From Arthrobacter pascens (GTDB taxonomy: Bacteria; Actinomycetota; Actinomycetes; Actinomycetales; Micrococcaceae), in assembly GCF_017052465.1 (NCBI RefSeq), contig NZ_JAFHKT010000152.1, positions 124,001 to 188,000 of the forward strand: 64,000 nucleotides of DNA, read 5' to 3'. Positions 35,792 to 44,138 of the stretch are shown here, in pieces. Under the pieces are notes generated by a model that saw only the letters and a program-made list of their open reading frames with translations, ran no database searches and was not told where the DNA came from. Position numbers and translations under genes: made by a program. The first letter of the stretch is position 1. The number at the start of each line of letters is the position of its first letter.

Positions 35792-35797
35792 AGACTA
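35792..35797 (-). promoter_or_regulatory. -10 box TAGTCT of the ATL-adnA-adnB operon
   Basis: Minus-strand TAGTCT, 6 nt (GAAGCC), ATG. No Shine-Dalgarno. Confidence 0.5.
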
Positions 35798-35892
35798 TCG
35801 GTGAGCCGTCCGTGCCGACGACCGCGGATCCGGCGGCAGCCCGCCCCCGCGGACACGCACGGCACGTGCAAAAAACTGTCGGTGCCACCCGG

Positions 35893-35898
35893 TAGCGT
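35893..35898 (+). promoter_or_regulatory. -10 box TAGCGT of the DEDDh exonuclease gene
   Basis: TAGCGT, 7 nt, ATG 35906. Confidence 0.5.
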
Positions 35899-35905
35899 GG
35901 GTCCC

Positions 35906-36616
35906 ATGAGCACTTGGAACACCCTCCCCCGGGCCGCCTTCGACCTTGAAACGACGGGCCGGAATTCCCGCGCCGCCCGGATCGTGACAGCGTCCGTGAC
36001 CGTGGTGGACGCGGCCGGGGGTGTCATCGAGGAACATGAGTGGCTGGCGGACCCCGGGGTCGAGATTCCGACGGAGGCCAGTGACATTCACGGGATCACC
36101 ACCGAGCATGCGCGCAGCAACGGCCGGCCTGCCGCGGAGGTCACCCGGGAAGTCGCCGCCGTACTGCAGCAGCTCTTTGATACGGGGGTGCCGGTGATCG
36201 CCTTCAACGCCAGCTATGACTTCACCGTCCTGGCGGCCGAATCCGCCCGCTACGGCGTCCCTCAGCTCAGCAGGTTTCCCGTTCTCGATCCGTACATCAT
36301 GAACAAGCAGGTGGACCGCTACCGCAAGGGCAAACGCACGCTGACAGCACTCTGCGAGGAATACGGCGTCGACCTCGAAAACGCCCACACCTCCGCCGCG
36401 GATGCCCTGGCCACGCTCCGGATGCTGGACGCGATGGCAGGCAAGTTCCCGAAGCTGAAGCTTCCGGCCAGCCAGCTGCATCAGCTGCAGGTCGACTGGG
36501 CGGTCAGCCAGGCGGCGGACTTCCAGCAATACCTCCGCAAGACCAAACCGGCCGCGGTCATCGAGGGCGACTGGCCCGTCCTGCCTCCGGAAGATGCCAG
36601 CCGGGGCGACTTTTAG
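35906..36616 (+). CDS. DnaQ-like 3'-5' exonuclease (DEDDh)
   Basis: 236 residues. Exo I FDLETTG (D and E catalytic), DIHGITTEHA, Exo II region VIAFNASYDFTVL, and Exo III NAHTSAADALATL with the catalytic His and Asp. This is the proofreading-exonuclease fold, here as a free-standing protein, perhaps a stand-alone epsilon-like or RNA/DNA trimming enzyme. The ATG is preferred because the earlier open frame is antisense to the ATL gene. It is divergent from the ATL-adnAB operon with ~95 nt between -10 boxes. Confidence 0.9.
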   Translation: MSTWNTLPRAAFDLETTGRNSRAARIVTASVTVVDAAGGVIEEHEWLADPGVEIPTEASDIHGITTEHARSNGRPAAEVTREVAAVLQQLFDTGVPVIAFNASYDFTVLAAESARYGVPQLSRFPVLDPYIMNKQVDRYRKGKRTLTALCEEYGVDLENAHTSAADALATLRMLDAMAGKFPKLKLPASQLHQLQVDWAVSQAADFQQYLRKTKPAAVIEGDWPVLPPEDASRGDF

Positions 36617-36772
36617 CCTTATTCCGCCCGGCAGCTGGGACAAAGATCACAGTGCCCGGGGTCGACACGGGAGCCAAGCCGCCCGGCTGCGATTCACGGA
36701 CAGGCGGATACAGTGCGCATCTCGCGGCCAGCGCCCATGGGCGGCTCCCGATCATGCGTCAAACATGTGTGA

Positions 36773-36793
36773 GTTCCGAAGAATCTTCGGAAC
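36773..36793. promoter_or_regulatory. 21-nt palindrome upstream of metN
   Basis: GTTCCGAAGA (36773-36782), A, TCTTCGGAAC (36784-36793): perfect 10-nt arms around one base. With no T tract it looks like an operator rather than a terminator. A candidate -10 (CATAAT, 36817-36822) lies 23 nt further, so a bound protein would touch the -35 region. No SAM-riboswitch motif was recognised in 36617-36879. Confidence 0.5.
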
Positions 36794-36816
36794 TGGCTGC
36801 CATATCCCAGCGCTGA

Positions 36817-36822
36817 CATAAT
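36817..36822 (+). promoter_or_regulatory. Candidate -10 box CATAAT of metNIQ
   Basis: CATAAT in TGACATAATTTAG, 57 nt before the metN ATG. A weak TGGCTG (36794-36799) sits 17 nt upstream as a possible -35. Confidence 0.35.
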
Positions 36823-36879
36823 TTAGTTCAGAAGCGCGCTTGTGCTATGCCCTGCCCGGCCCCTACCGCCTGAGGATAC

Positions 36880-37947
36880 ATGATCACAGTTACAGACCTG
36901 CGCAAGGTCTACCGTCAGGGGAAAAAGGAAGTAGTGGCCCTCGACGGGGTCTCGCTTTCCGTCCCCAAAGGCTCCATCCACGGCATCATCGGCCATTCCG
37001 GGGCCGGTAAGTCCACGCTGGTCCGGTGCCTGACCCTCTTGGACCGCCCCACGTCCGGCTCTGTGAACATTGATGGCACGGAACTCAGTTCCGTCAGGGA
37101 CTCCGAGATCCGTGCGGCCCGACGCCGGATCGGCATGGTGTTCCAGCACGCCAACCTGATGGATTCCCGGACCGCGGCAGGCAATGTCGCGCATCCCCTG
37201 GAGCTCGTCAAGACACCGAAGGACACGGTCCGGACGAAGGTGGCGGAACTCCTGAAGCTCGTGGGCCTGGAGGGTTTCGAAAACGCCTACCCGTCACAGC
37301 TGTCCGGTGGCCAGCGCCAGCGCGTGGGCATCGCCCGGGCACTCGCGTCCGATCCCGACGTCCTGCTCTGCGATGAGCCGACGTCAGCGCTCGACCCGGC
37401 CACCACCGACGAGATCCTGGACCTCATCCAGGACCTGACCCGGCGGCTGCAGCTCACCGTCCTGATCATCACCCATGAGATGCACGTGGTGAAGCGTGTC
37501 TGCGGATCGGTATCCCTCCTGGCCAAGGGCCGCGTGGTTGAAGCCGGCGAACTGGCCGACGTCGCTGCGGAACTCGACAGCAAACTCGCTCGGGCGCTCC
37601 TGCCCCTGCCGGCGTCGGAACCGATCAAGGGAGCCCTCCAGGCCGGCCCCGTGCTGGAGATCCTGTTTTCCGGCGAAAGCGCCAAGGAGCCTGTGCTCAC
37701 GAGCGTCGCGCGGCATTTCGACATCGACCTGAACGTCCTCGCCGGGAGCGTGGAGACGCTCGGCGGACAGCAGTTCGGGCATCTGCGGGTCCAGTTGGCT
37801 GACCACGCGGACTACGACGCTGTGCTGGGGTATCTCCGCGACCGCGGCATCAGCGCGAAACTGGCGGACGCCACCGACCGGTCCGACGAGTCGGACTTCG
37901 CCTCAGACACGGCTGACTTTGCCGTCGAGACGGGAGACTCCAAGTGA
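36880..37947 (+). CDS. metN: Methionine ABC transporter ATP-binding protein
   Basis: 355 residues. Walker A GHSGAGKST (38-46), signature LSGGQRQR, Walker B VLLCDEPTSAL and switch THEMHVV, then a C-terminal NIL domain (about 265-340) that senses methionine. GAGGA lies just before the ATG. Its stop overlaps the metI start (GTGA). With MetI and MetQ it imports L- and D-methionine. Confidence 0.95.
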   Translation: MITVTDLRKVYRQGKKEVVALDGVSLSVPKGSIHGIIGHSGAGKSTLVRCLTLLDRPTSGSVNIDGTELSSVRDSEIRAARRRIGMVFQHANLMDSRTAAGNVAHPLELVKTPKDTVRTKVAELLKLVGLEGFENAYPSQLSGGQRQRVGIARALASDPDVLLCDEPTSALDPATTDEILDLIQDLTRRLQLTVLIITHEMHVVKRVCGSVSLLAKGRVVEAGELADVAAELDSKLARALLPLPASEPIKGALQAGPVLEILFSGESAKEPVLTSVARHFDIDLNVLAGSVETLGGQQFGHLRVQLADHADYDAVLGYLRDRGISAKLADATDRSDESDFASDTADFAVETGDSK

Positions 37948-38615
37948 ACGACATCTTCAGCAACCCCGTCCTGGCCAAGGCCCTTCCCGAGGCGATCGTA
38001 GAAACGCTCCAGATGGTGGGGATCTCCGGCTTCTTCACTGTGCTGGTCGGGCTTCCGCTCGGCGTCTTCCTGCACGCCACGGCACCGGGCGGGCTCCGTC
38101 CCATGCCCGTGGTGAACCGGATCGTCAGCGACATCGTCGTCAACATCACCCGCTCCATCCCGTTCGCCATCCTGATGGTGGCACTGATCCCGCTGGCCCG
38201 GCTGCTGGTGGGCACGAGCCTCGGACCGGTCGCGGCGTCCGTTTCGCTGTCCATCGGGACCATTCCGTTCTTCGCCCGTCTCGTTGAAGCGTGCCTGCGG
38301 GATGTCCACCACGGCAAGATTGATGCCGCACAGGTCATGGGCTCCACGAGGATGCAGGTCATCAACAAGGTGATGCTGCCCGAATCCCTCCCGGCCCTTG
38401 TCGCGGCCGCAACCACCACGGTGGTGACCCTGGTGGGCTACAGCGCCATGGCCGGCCTGGTCGGCGGCGGCGGACTGGGAAAGCTCGCGTACAACTACGG
38501 GTTCCAGCGTTTCGACGTCACGGTCATGCTCGTCACCATTGTGCTCATCATCGTGCTGGTGCAGGTCATCCAGCTGACCGGTGAATGGATCTCCCGGAGC
38601 CTTGACCACCGTTAG
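37944..38615 (+). CDS. metI: Methionine ABC transporter permease
   Basis: 223 residues with about five membrane helices. The cytoplasmic coupling loop reads AAQVMGSTRMQVINKVMLPE, the EAA motif of ABC permeases, and RSIPFAILMVALIPL is the conserved MetI segment. GTG 37944 overlaps the metN stop by 4 nt, so the two are translationally coupled. Confidence 0.95.
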   Translation: MNDIFSNPVLAKALPEAIVETLQMVGISGFFTVLVGLPLGVFLHATAPGGLRPMPVVNRIVSDIVVNITRSIPFAILMVALIPLARLLVGTSLGPVAASVSLSIGTIPFFARLVEACLRDVHHGKIDAAQVMGSTRMQVINKVMLPESLPALVAAATTTVVTLVGYSAMAGLVGGGGLGKLAYNYGFQRFDVTVMLVTIVLIIVLVQVIQLTGEWISRSLDHR

Positions 38616-38745
38616 ACGGGGACAACCCGCCGGACGGCGGGCCACCGCCAAATCTTCAACGCAGCGAGTAGCCGCTCACTGCATCTGAACCGGATCCCCC
38701 GGCACCGCCGTCGGGCTCCAGGCTATTTCGAAAGGAACGCATCCG

Positions 38746-39588
38746 ATGCGTAAATCACTCACCCTCCTGGCGACGGGCATCGTCACTGCCCTGACGCTGA
38801 CCGCATGCGGCGGTTCGTCCGCCCCTAGCGCCGAGACCCAGACGCTGGATCCGGCCAAGCCCGCGACGCTCAGCGTCGGCGCGAGCCCGGTGCCGCAGGC
38901 CAAGATCCTGGAATTCATCAACCAGGACCTCGCCCCGAAGGCCGGCCTCAAGCTGGACATCAAGGAGATCGAGGACTACCAGACGCCCAACACCGCGCTG
39001 AGCGACGGCTCGCTGGACACCAACTACTACCAGCACAAGCCGTGGTTCGACGACCAGGTCAAGACCAAGGGCTACAAGTTCGGCCACGGCGAGGGCGTCC
39101 ACATCGAGCCGTACGCCGCCTTCTCCGAGAAGGTCAAGGACATCAGCGAGATCAAGGACAGCGCGAAGATCGCCATCACCAACGATCCCTCCAACCAGGT
39201 CCGCGCCCTCCGTGTCCTCGAAAAGGCCGGCCTGGTCAAGGACATCAAGGACGACACCTCCGTGATCGCGCTGACCGATGAGCAGAACCCCAAGAAGCTC
39301 AAGTTCTCCGAGAACCAGCCGGAACTGCTGATCAACGACCTCAAGGACCCTTCCGTGGACCTTGCGCTCATCAACGGCAACTTCATCCTCAAGGCGGGCC
39401 TCAGCACCAAGGATGCGCTGGCTGTTGAGTCCACCGACAACAACCCGTACGCCAACTTCCTGGCCTGGCGGGAGGAGTCGAAGGACGACGCCCGCATCAA
39501 GAAGCTGGACGAACTCCTCCACTCCCCCGAGGTCAAGGCCTTCATCGAGAAGGAATGGCCCAACGGTGATGTAACCCCGGCTTTCTAG
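38746..39588 (+). CDS. metQ: Methionine-binding lipoprotein, NlpA/MetQ family
   Basis: 280 residues. A signal peptide with lipobox LTAC (Cys 21) is followed by the NlpA fold: SVGASPVPQAKILEFINQDL, DYQTPNTALSDGSLDTNYYQ, TNDPSNQVRALRVLEKAGL and a C-terminus ending EKEWPNGDVTPAF. It captures methionine outside the membrane for MetNI. GAAAGGA lies 11 nt before the ATG. It is 130 nt downstream of metI. Confidence 0.95.
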   Translation: MRKSLTLLATGIVTALTLTACGGSSAPSAETQTLDPAKPATLSVGASPVPQAKILEFINQDLAPKAGLKLDIKEIEDYQTPNTALSDGSLDTNYYQHKPWFDDQVKTKGYKFGHGEGVHIEPYAAFSEKVKDISEIKDSAKIAITNDPSNQVRALRVLEKAGLVKDIKDDTSVIALTDEQNPKKLKFSENQPELLINDLKDPSVDLALINGNFILKAGLSTKDALAVESTDNNPYANFLAWREESKDDARIKKLDELLHSPEVKAFIEKEWPNGDVTPAF

Positions 39589-39623
39589 GAAAGCCGCGTC
39601 TGCCCGCTACACCGGGAGACGAC

Positions 39624-39663
39624 AAAAAACTCCGGCACCCGCCTCGCGGGTCCGGAGTTTTTT
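39624..39663. terminator. Bidirectional terminator between metQ and hemL
   Basis: AAAAAACTCCGG (39624-39635) pairs with CCGGAGTTTTTT (39652-39663), with inner ACCCGC/GCGGGT around loop CTC and one bulged C. T6 on the plus strand and T6 on the minus strand serve both convergent units. Confidence 0.92.
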
Positions 39664-39713
39664 GTTGCCACCCGGCCGTCCTGGCGGCCGGCACCAGGAC
39701 GGACGACGGCGGG

Positions 39714-41045
39714 TCAGGCCTTCGCTGCGGCGGCCGCCTGCGCGGCGGCGGGCAGTGCGTCGAAGATCCTGTTCATTGCGGCGTCGTCGTGTGCAGCCGA
39801 GAGGAACCAGGCCTCGAAGACTGACGGCGGGAGGTAGACGCCGGAGTCCAGCATGGAGTGGAAGAACGGCGCATACCGGAACACGTCCTGCTTCTGGGCG
39901 TCGCTGTAGTTGTGGACGCCGTGCTCCGAGGTGCCGAAGGCCACCGAGAACAGGTTTCCGGCGCGCTGGATCGAGTGGTCCACGCCGGCGTCGTCCAGTG
40001 CCGAGGACAGGGCCGAGGACAGCTCAAGCGACCGCGCATCGATAAACGAGTAAACATCGCGGGTGGCGTGCGTGAGGGTGGCCACGCCGGCGGCCATGGC
40101 CACCGGGTTGCCGGAGAGCGTGCCGGCCTGGTAGACCGGGCCAATCGGCGCGAGGTAGTCCATGACGTCCGCACGGCCGCCGAGGGCCGCCGTCGGCATG
40201 CCCCCGCCGATCACCTTTCCGAAGGTGAGCAGGTCAGGGGTCCACTGTTCCGTGGCATCCGCGGCGCCGCCCGTAAGGCCCCAGTAGCCGGCGTAGCCGG
40301 TGCGGAAGCCGGTGAGGACCTCGTCCACGATCAGCAGCGCGCCGTGGGCGGCCGTGATGCGGGACAACCCGGCGTTGAAGCCCTCGCCCGGGGTGACCAC
40401 GCCCATGTTGGCAGGGGCCGCTTCGGTGATCACGGCAGCGATGTTGGGGCCGTGCTCGGCGAAGGCGGCCTCGACGGCGCCGAGGTCGTTGTACGGCAGG
40501 ACCAGTGTTTCGGCGGCCGTCGCCGCCGTGACCCCGGCAGAGCCGGGCAGGGCCAGCGTGGCCACACCAGAGCCGGCTGAGGCGAGCAGGCCGTCCAGGT
40601 GGCCGTGGTAGCAGCCCGCGAACTTGATCACGAGGTTGCGGCCGGTGAAGCCACGGGCCAGCCGGATGGCCGTCATGGTGGCCTCGGTGCCGGTGGACAC
40701 CATCCGGATCCGCTCCACCGCGGAAACGCGTTCCTTGACGATTGCCGCAAGGTTGGCCTCGTCCGGGGTGGACGCGCCGAAGGACAGCCCGCGGTCCACC
40801 GCTGCGTGCACGGCCTCGAGGACGGCCGGATGGGCGTGGCCGAGCAGCGCCGGGCCCCAGGAGCAGACCAGGTCGACGTACTCGTTGCCGTCGGCATCCG
40901 TCAGGTACGGGCCCCTGGCCGAGACCATGAACCGCGGGGTTCCGCCCACAGAGCCGAACGCACGGACAGGGGAGTTCACGCCGCCCGGCATCAGCTGGCG
41001 GGCGCGGTCGAAGAGTTCCTCATTGTGAGGCATGGTGGAAGTCAT
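39714..41045 (-). CDS. hemL: Glutamate-1-semialdehyde 2,1-aminomutase
   Basis: 443 residues. PLP enzyme that makes 5-aminolevulinate from glutamate-1-semialdehyde. FDRARQLMPGGVNSPVRAF, VSTGTEATMTAIRLARG, LIVDEVLTGFR and the cofactor lysine in LLTFGKVIGGGMP are all present. Last gene of the leftward haem cluster, 5 nt after the LLM oxidoreductase gene. Confidence 0.96.
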   Translation of the reverse strand: MTSTMPHNEELFDRARQLMPGGVNSPVRAFGSVGGTPRFMVSARGPYLTDADGNEYVDLVCSWGPALLGHAHPAVLEAVHAAVDRGLSFGASTPDEANLAAIVKERVSAVERIRMVSTGTEATMTAIRLARGFTGRNLVIKFAGCYHGHLDGLLASAGSGVATLALPGSAGVTAATAAETLVLPYNDLGAVEAAFAEHGPNIAAVITEAAPANMGVVTPGEGFNAGLSRITAAHGALLIVDEVLTGFRTGYAGYWGLTGGAADATEQWTPDLLTFGKVIGGGMPTAALGGRADVMDYLAPIGPVYQAGTLSGNPVAMAAGVATLTHATRDVYSFIDARSLELSSALSSALDDAGVDHSIQRAGNLFSVAFGTSEHGVHNYSDAQKQDVFRYAPFFHSMLDSGVYLPPSVFEAWFLSAAHDDAAMNRIFDALPAAAQAAAAAKA

Positions 41046-41050
41046 GCGTC

Positions 41051-42172
41051 CTATTCTTTCAGGAGTTCGTTGACGCGGGGTGCCACGGCCGTGCCCAGCA
41101 GCTCAATGGAGCGCATCATGGCGGCGTGCGGCAGGGACCCGCTGCTGTACTTGAGATCGAAACGGTCCACGCCGAGGTTGTGTTTCAGCCTCACGATCTT
41201 CTGCGCCACGGTTTCGGGAGAGCCGACGTACAGGGCCCCCTCGGGCGTGCACATTGCGTCGAATTCGCCGCGGCTCGCCGGGCCCCAGCCGCGTTCGGCG
41301 CCGATCCGGTTCCGTAGCTCGAGCCAGTGCGGGAAGTATTCCTCGCGTGCTTCTTCGTCAGTGGCGGCCACATGTCCGGGCGAGTGCGTGGCCATCTGCT
41401 GCATGGAATGGCCGTACTTGGCCATGGCTTCCCGGTAGAGGTTGGCCAGCGGCGCGAAGGACCTCGGCTGCCCGCCGATGATCGCGAAGATGATGGGGTA
41501 GCCGTACTCGGCACACCGCAGCACGGATTCGGGTGTGCCGCCCACGCCGATCCAGGTCGGCAGGAGGTGGCCTTCAAGGTGCGGATAAACGTTCAGCCCA
41601 CTCAGGGCCGGCCGGGTGCGGCCCTCCCAGTGCACGGGTTTCTGCGCCCGGACCTTGTCGAACAGCTCAAGCTTTTCCTCGAAGAGGACGTCATAGTCCG
41701 CCAGGTCGAAGCCGAACAGCGGAAAGGACTCGACGAACGAGCCCCGGCCCAGCATCACCTCAGCCCGCCCGTTGGAGAGCGCGTCCAGCGTCGCGAAGCG
41801 CTGGAAGACCCGGATGGGGTCGTCGGAGCTCAGCACCGTGACGGCCGAGCCGAGCCGGATCTGCCTGGTCCGCCCGGCGGCGGCCGCGAGGAAGACCTCG
41901 GGCGCGGAGACCGCAAAATCCCGGCGGTGGTGCTCACCCACGGCGAAGGCGTGAAGTCCGACGGCGTCGGACAGCTCTGCCTGTTCAAGCAGCTGCCGCA
42001 GCACCTGGGCGTGCGGCACCGGACGTCCGTCCGCCCCGGTTCCGGTGTCCCCGAAGGTGTTCACCCCCAGCAGGATCCGGCCGGGCCCAACCGGTTCGGT
42101 GGGACCCGCCTGGGTGGAAAAAGCCCTCGTGGAAGAATCCTGGGTGGAAGAATCCTCCGGCGTTTCGCTCAT
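41051..42172 (-). CDS. LLM-class flavin-dependent oxidoreductase
   Basis: 373 residues, luciferase-like TIM barrel: VGLHAFAVGEHHRRDFAVS, IRLGSAVTVLSSDDPIRV, GRAEVMLGRGSF and PTWIGVGGTPESVLRCAEYG. It would use FMN or F420 with an unknown substrate. The ATG overlaps the hemB stop by 1 nt (TGATG) and hemL follows after 5 nt, so it is embedded in the haem operon. The N-terminal ~30 residues are Ser/Thr repeats (SSTQDSSTRAFSTQ) that look disordered. Confidence 0.87.
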   Translation of the reverse strand: MSETPEDSSTQDSSTRAFSTQAGPTEPVGPGRILLGVNTFGDTGTGADGRPVPHAQVLRQLLEQAELSDAVGLHAFAVGEHHRRDFAVSAPEVFLAAAAGRTRQIRLGSAVTVLSSDDPIRVFQRFATLDALSNGRAEVMLGRGSFVESFPLFGFDLADYDVLFEEKLELFDKVRAQKPVHWEGRTRPALSGLNVYPHLEGHLLPTWIGVGGTPESVLRCAEYGYPIIFAIIGGQPRSFAPLANLYREAMAKYGHSMQQMATHSPGHVAATDEEAREEYFPHWLELRNRIGAERGWGPASRGEFDAMCTPEGALYVGSPETVAQKIVRLKHNLGVDRFDLKYSSGSLPHAAMMRSIELLGTAVAPRVNELLKE

Positions 42173-43152
42173 CAGGATTCCTTCAGCCAGCCGGCCAGCT
42201 CGCTCGCCCAATACGTGAGGACCATGTTGGCCCCTGCGCGGCGGATGCCCAGAACGGACTCCGTGATGGCCGCCCGGCGGTCGATCCAGCCGTTCCCGGC
42301 CGCCGCCTCGATCATGGCGTACTCCCCCGAGATCTGGTACGCGGCCACGGGCACGGGGCTCATCTCGGCAACGTCCCTCAGGATGTCGAGGTAGCTCATG
42401 GCGGGCTTGACCATCACCATGTCGGCCCCTTCGGCTAGGTCAAGCTCCACTTCCTGGATGGCCTCGCGCCGGTTCGCGGCGTCCATCTGGTAGGTCCGGC
42501 GGTCCCCCTTCAACTGGGAGTCCACCGCTTCCCGGAACGGTCCGTAGAACGCCGACGCATATTTGGCAGCGTAGGCAATCACCGCCGTGTTGACGTGCCC
42601 GGCGTCTTCGAGTGCCTGCCGGATGACGCTTACCTGGCCGTCCATCATGCCGGACGGGCCCAGCACGTGCGCCCCGGCGTCGGCCTGGGCCACCGCCATC
42701 CTGGCGTAGATGTCCAGCGTGGCGTCGTTGTCCACATACCCGTTGGCGTCCAGGACGCCGCAGTGGCCGTGGTCGGTGAATTCGTCCAGGCACACGTCGC
42801 TCATGACCACCAGGTCGTCGCCCACCTCGGCCCGGACGTCGCGGATGGCTTTGTTCAGGACGCCGTCCGGATCGAGGGAGGCGGTGCCCTCGGCGTCGCG
42901 CTGCGCCGGAATGCCGAACAGCATGATTCCGCCCACGCCCAGTTCCACGGCCTCCGACGCGGCACGCTTCAGCGTCTCAGTGGTGTGCTGCACGACGCCG
43001 GGCATGGAGGCAATCGGGTTGGGCTCCGAGAGGCCTTCGCGGATGAAGGCGGGGAGGATCAGATCCGCGGGGGCGAGCCGGTTCTCGGCAGTGAGCCTGC
43101 GCATCGCGGGGGTGGTGCGGAGCCGCCGCGGGCGGTGGTTCGGAAAACTCAT
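42172..43152 (-). CDS. hemB: Porphobilinogen synthase (delta-aminolevulinic acid dehydratase)
   Basis: 326 residues. Active-site lysines lie in AYAAKYASAFYGPF and MVMVKPAMSYLDI. The metal-site region reads DVCLDEFTDHGHCG: two cysteines with Asp where typical zinc enzymes have a third Cys. ATG 43152 gives the family N-terminus MSFPNHRPRRLR; the frame is open 31 codons further up into hemD's end, without support. It sits 10 nt after hemD. Confidence 0.95.
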   Translation of the reverse strand: MSFPNHRPRRLRTTPAMRRLTAENRLAPADLILPAFIREGLSEPNPIASMPGVVQHTTETLKRAASEAVELGVGGIMLFGIPAQRDAEGTASLDPDGVLNKAIRDVRAEVGDDLVVMSDVCLDEFTDHGHCGVLDANGYVDNDATLDIYARMAVAQADAGAHVLGPSGMMDGQVSVIRQALEDAGHVNTAVIAYAAKYASAFYGPFREAVDSQLKGDRRTYQMDAANRREAIQEVELDLAEGADMVMVKPAMSYLDILRDVAEMSPVPVAAYQISGEYAMIEAAAGNGWIDRRAAITESVLGIRRAGANMVLTYWASELAGWLKES

Positions 43153-43162
43153 GTCCTGTCCT

Positions 43163-44116
43163 TCACTGGGTGCCTGATGCTGACGAATGGATGTCGGGAT
43201 TGGGTGCTGTCCCGGGATGAACGGCCCGGACCACGGCAGCGACAAGCCCCGCAGGTGTGGCTTCGACTGCCGTGGCGGCGACCGTCAGCCCGAGCGCTTC
43301 CGCTGCGGCGGCCGTTGTCTTGCCGACGGCGACAAAGCGGCAGGCGCCCAGCGGGGAAAGCGCCGCATGGATGCGGCGGGCGGCGCTTGGAGAAGCAGCG
43401 ACGACGGCGGCAATCCCGCCGTCGGATATGCAGGCTTTGGCTTCCGCCGGCGTGAGCGTCTTCGCCACGCCGCCGGACGTTCCCGGTGCGGCAAGCCGGC
43501 GGCCGGGCTCCGCCGGGTAATCCACCGTGTGATAGGCCACGACTGTCCTCACGTCCGCCCCTTTGGCGCTGAGGCCGAGGGCGAGGGTGGGGGCGGCAAT
43601 GTCCGCCTGGGGCAGGAGCACCGTGGCGGGACCTGCGGGCCATTCCCCGGCGAGACCGGCCGCGGAATGTTCGTGCTGCGGTACCAGGTGGACTGCCACT
43701 CCGGCGTCCTCAAGGGCGTTCGCGGTGGACGGGCCTACCGCAGCGACGCGCGTGGCGGCGGGAATCCACTGGTGCAAGGCCACTTGCCGCTCGGCGGCCT
43801 TGATCTGCAGCGCCAGGACCGTGGTGGCGCTGCTGACCACGAGCCAGGCATACTGCCCGGAGCCGAGGGCATTGAAGGCCTCGTCCAGGGCTGCCTGGTC
43901 CGACGCGCGTTCGAAGTCTTTCAGCGGAAGCAGGAGCGGATCGGCGCCGGCGAGCCGCAGCTGCGCGACGAACGTTCCGGCACGGTCGGGGCTGCGGGTG
44001 ACCAGAATGCGGTCGCCCTCGAGCGGCCGCGGGCCCGTCGGTTCCGTCGCTGTGCGTTCCGCCCCGTGCCGGTGCCCGGCACGGCCGGTGGCCGGACCTT
44101 CGCCCCTCTGTCCCAT
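43163..44116 (-). CDS. hemD: Uroporphyrinogen-III synthase
   Basis: 317 residues. Weakly conserved family, recognised by ILVTRSPDRAGTFVAQLRLAG at the start of the fold, WLVVSSATTVLAL, RVAAVGPSTANALEDAG, AYHTVDYPAEPG and AVVAASPSAARRI plus position between hemC and hemB. It cyclises hydroxymethylbilane with inversion of ring D. The first ~33 residues are a Gly/Arg/Glu-rich extension that may not be translated if a later start is used. Confidence 0.88.
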   Translation of the reverse strand: MGQRGEGPATGRAGHRHGAERTATEPTGPRPLEGDRILVTRSPDRAGTFVAQLRLAGADPLLLPLKDFERASDQAALDEAFNALGSGQYAWLVVSSATTVLALQIKAAERQVALHQWIPAATRVAAVGPSTANALEDAGVAVHLVPQHEHSAAGLAGEWPAGPATVLLPQADIAAPTLALGLSAKGADVRTVVAYHTVDYPAEPGRRLAAPGTSGGVAKTLTPAEAKACISDGGIAAVVAASPSAARRIHAALSPLGACRFVAVGKTTAAAAEALGLTVAATAVEATPAGLVAAVVRAVHPGTAPNPDIHSSASGTQ

Positions 44117-44138
44117 GAAGTCGTTCCCTGCCGGCCTC

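Noticed and set aside
36617..36879. SAM riboswitch upstream of metN
   Set aside because: No SAM-I or SAM-IV core motif recognised; the only structure is the short one-base-centred palindrome, which fits a protein site better.
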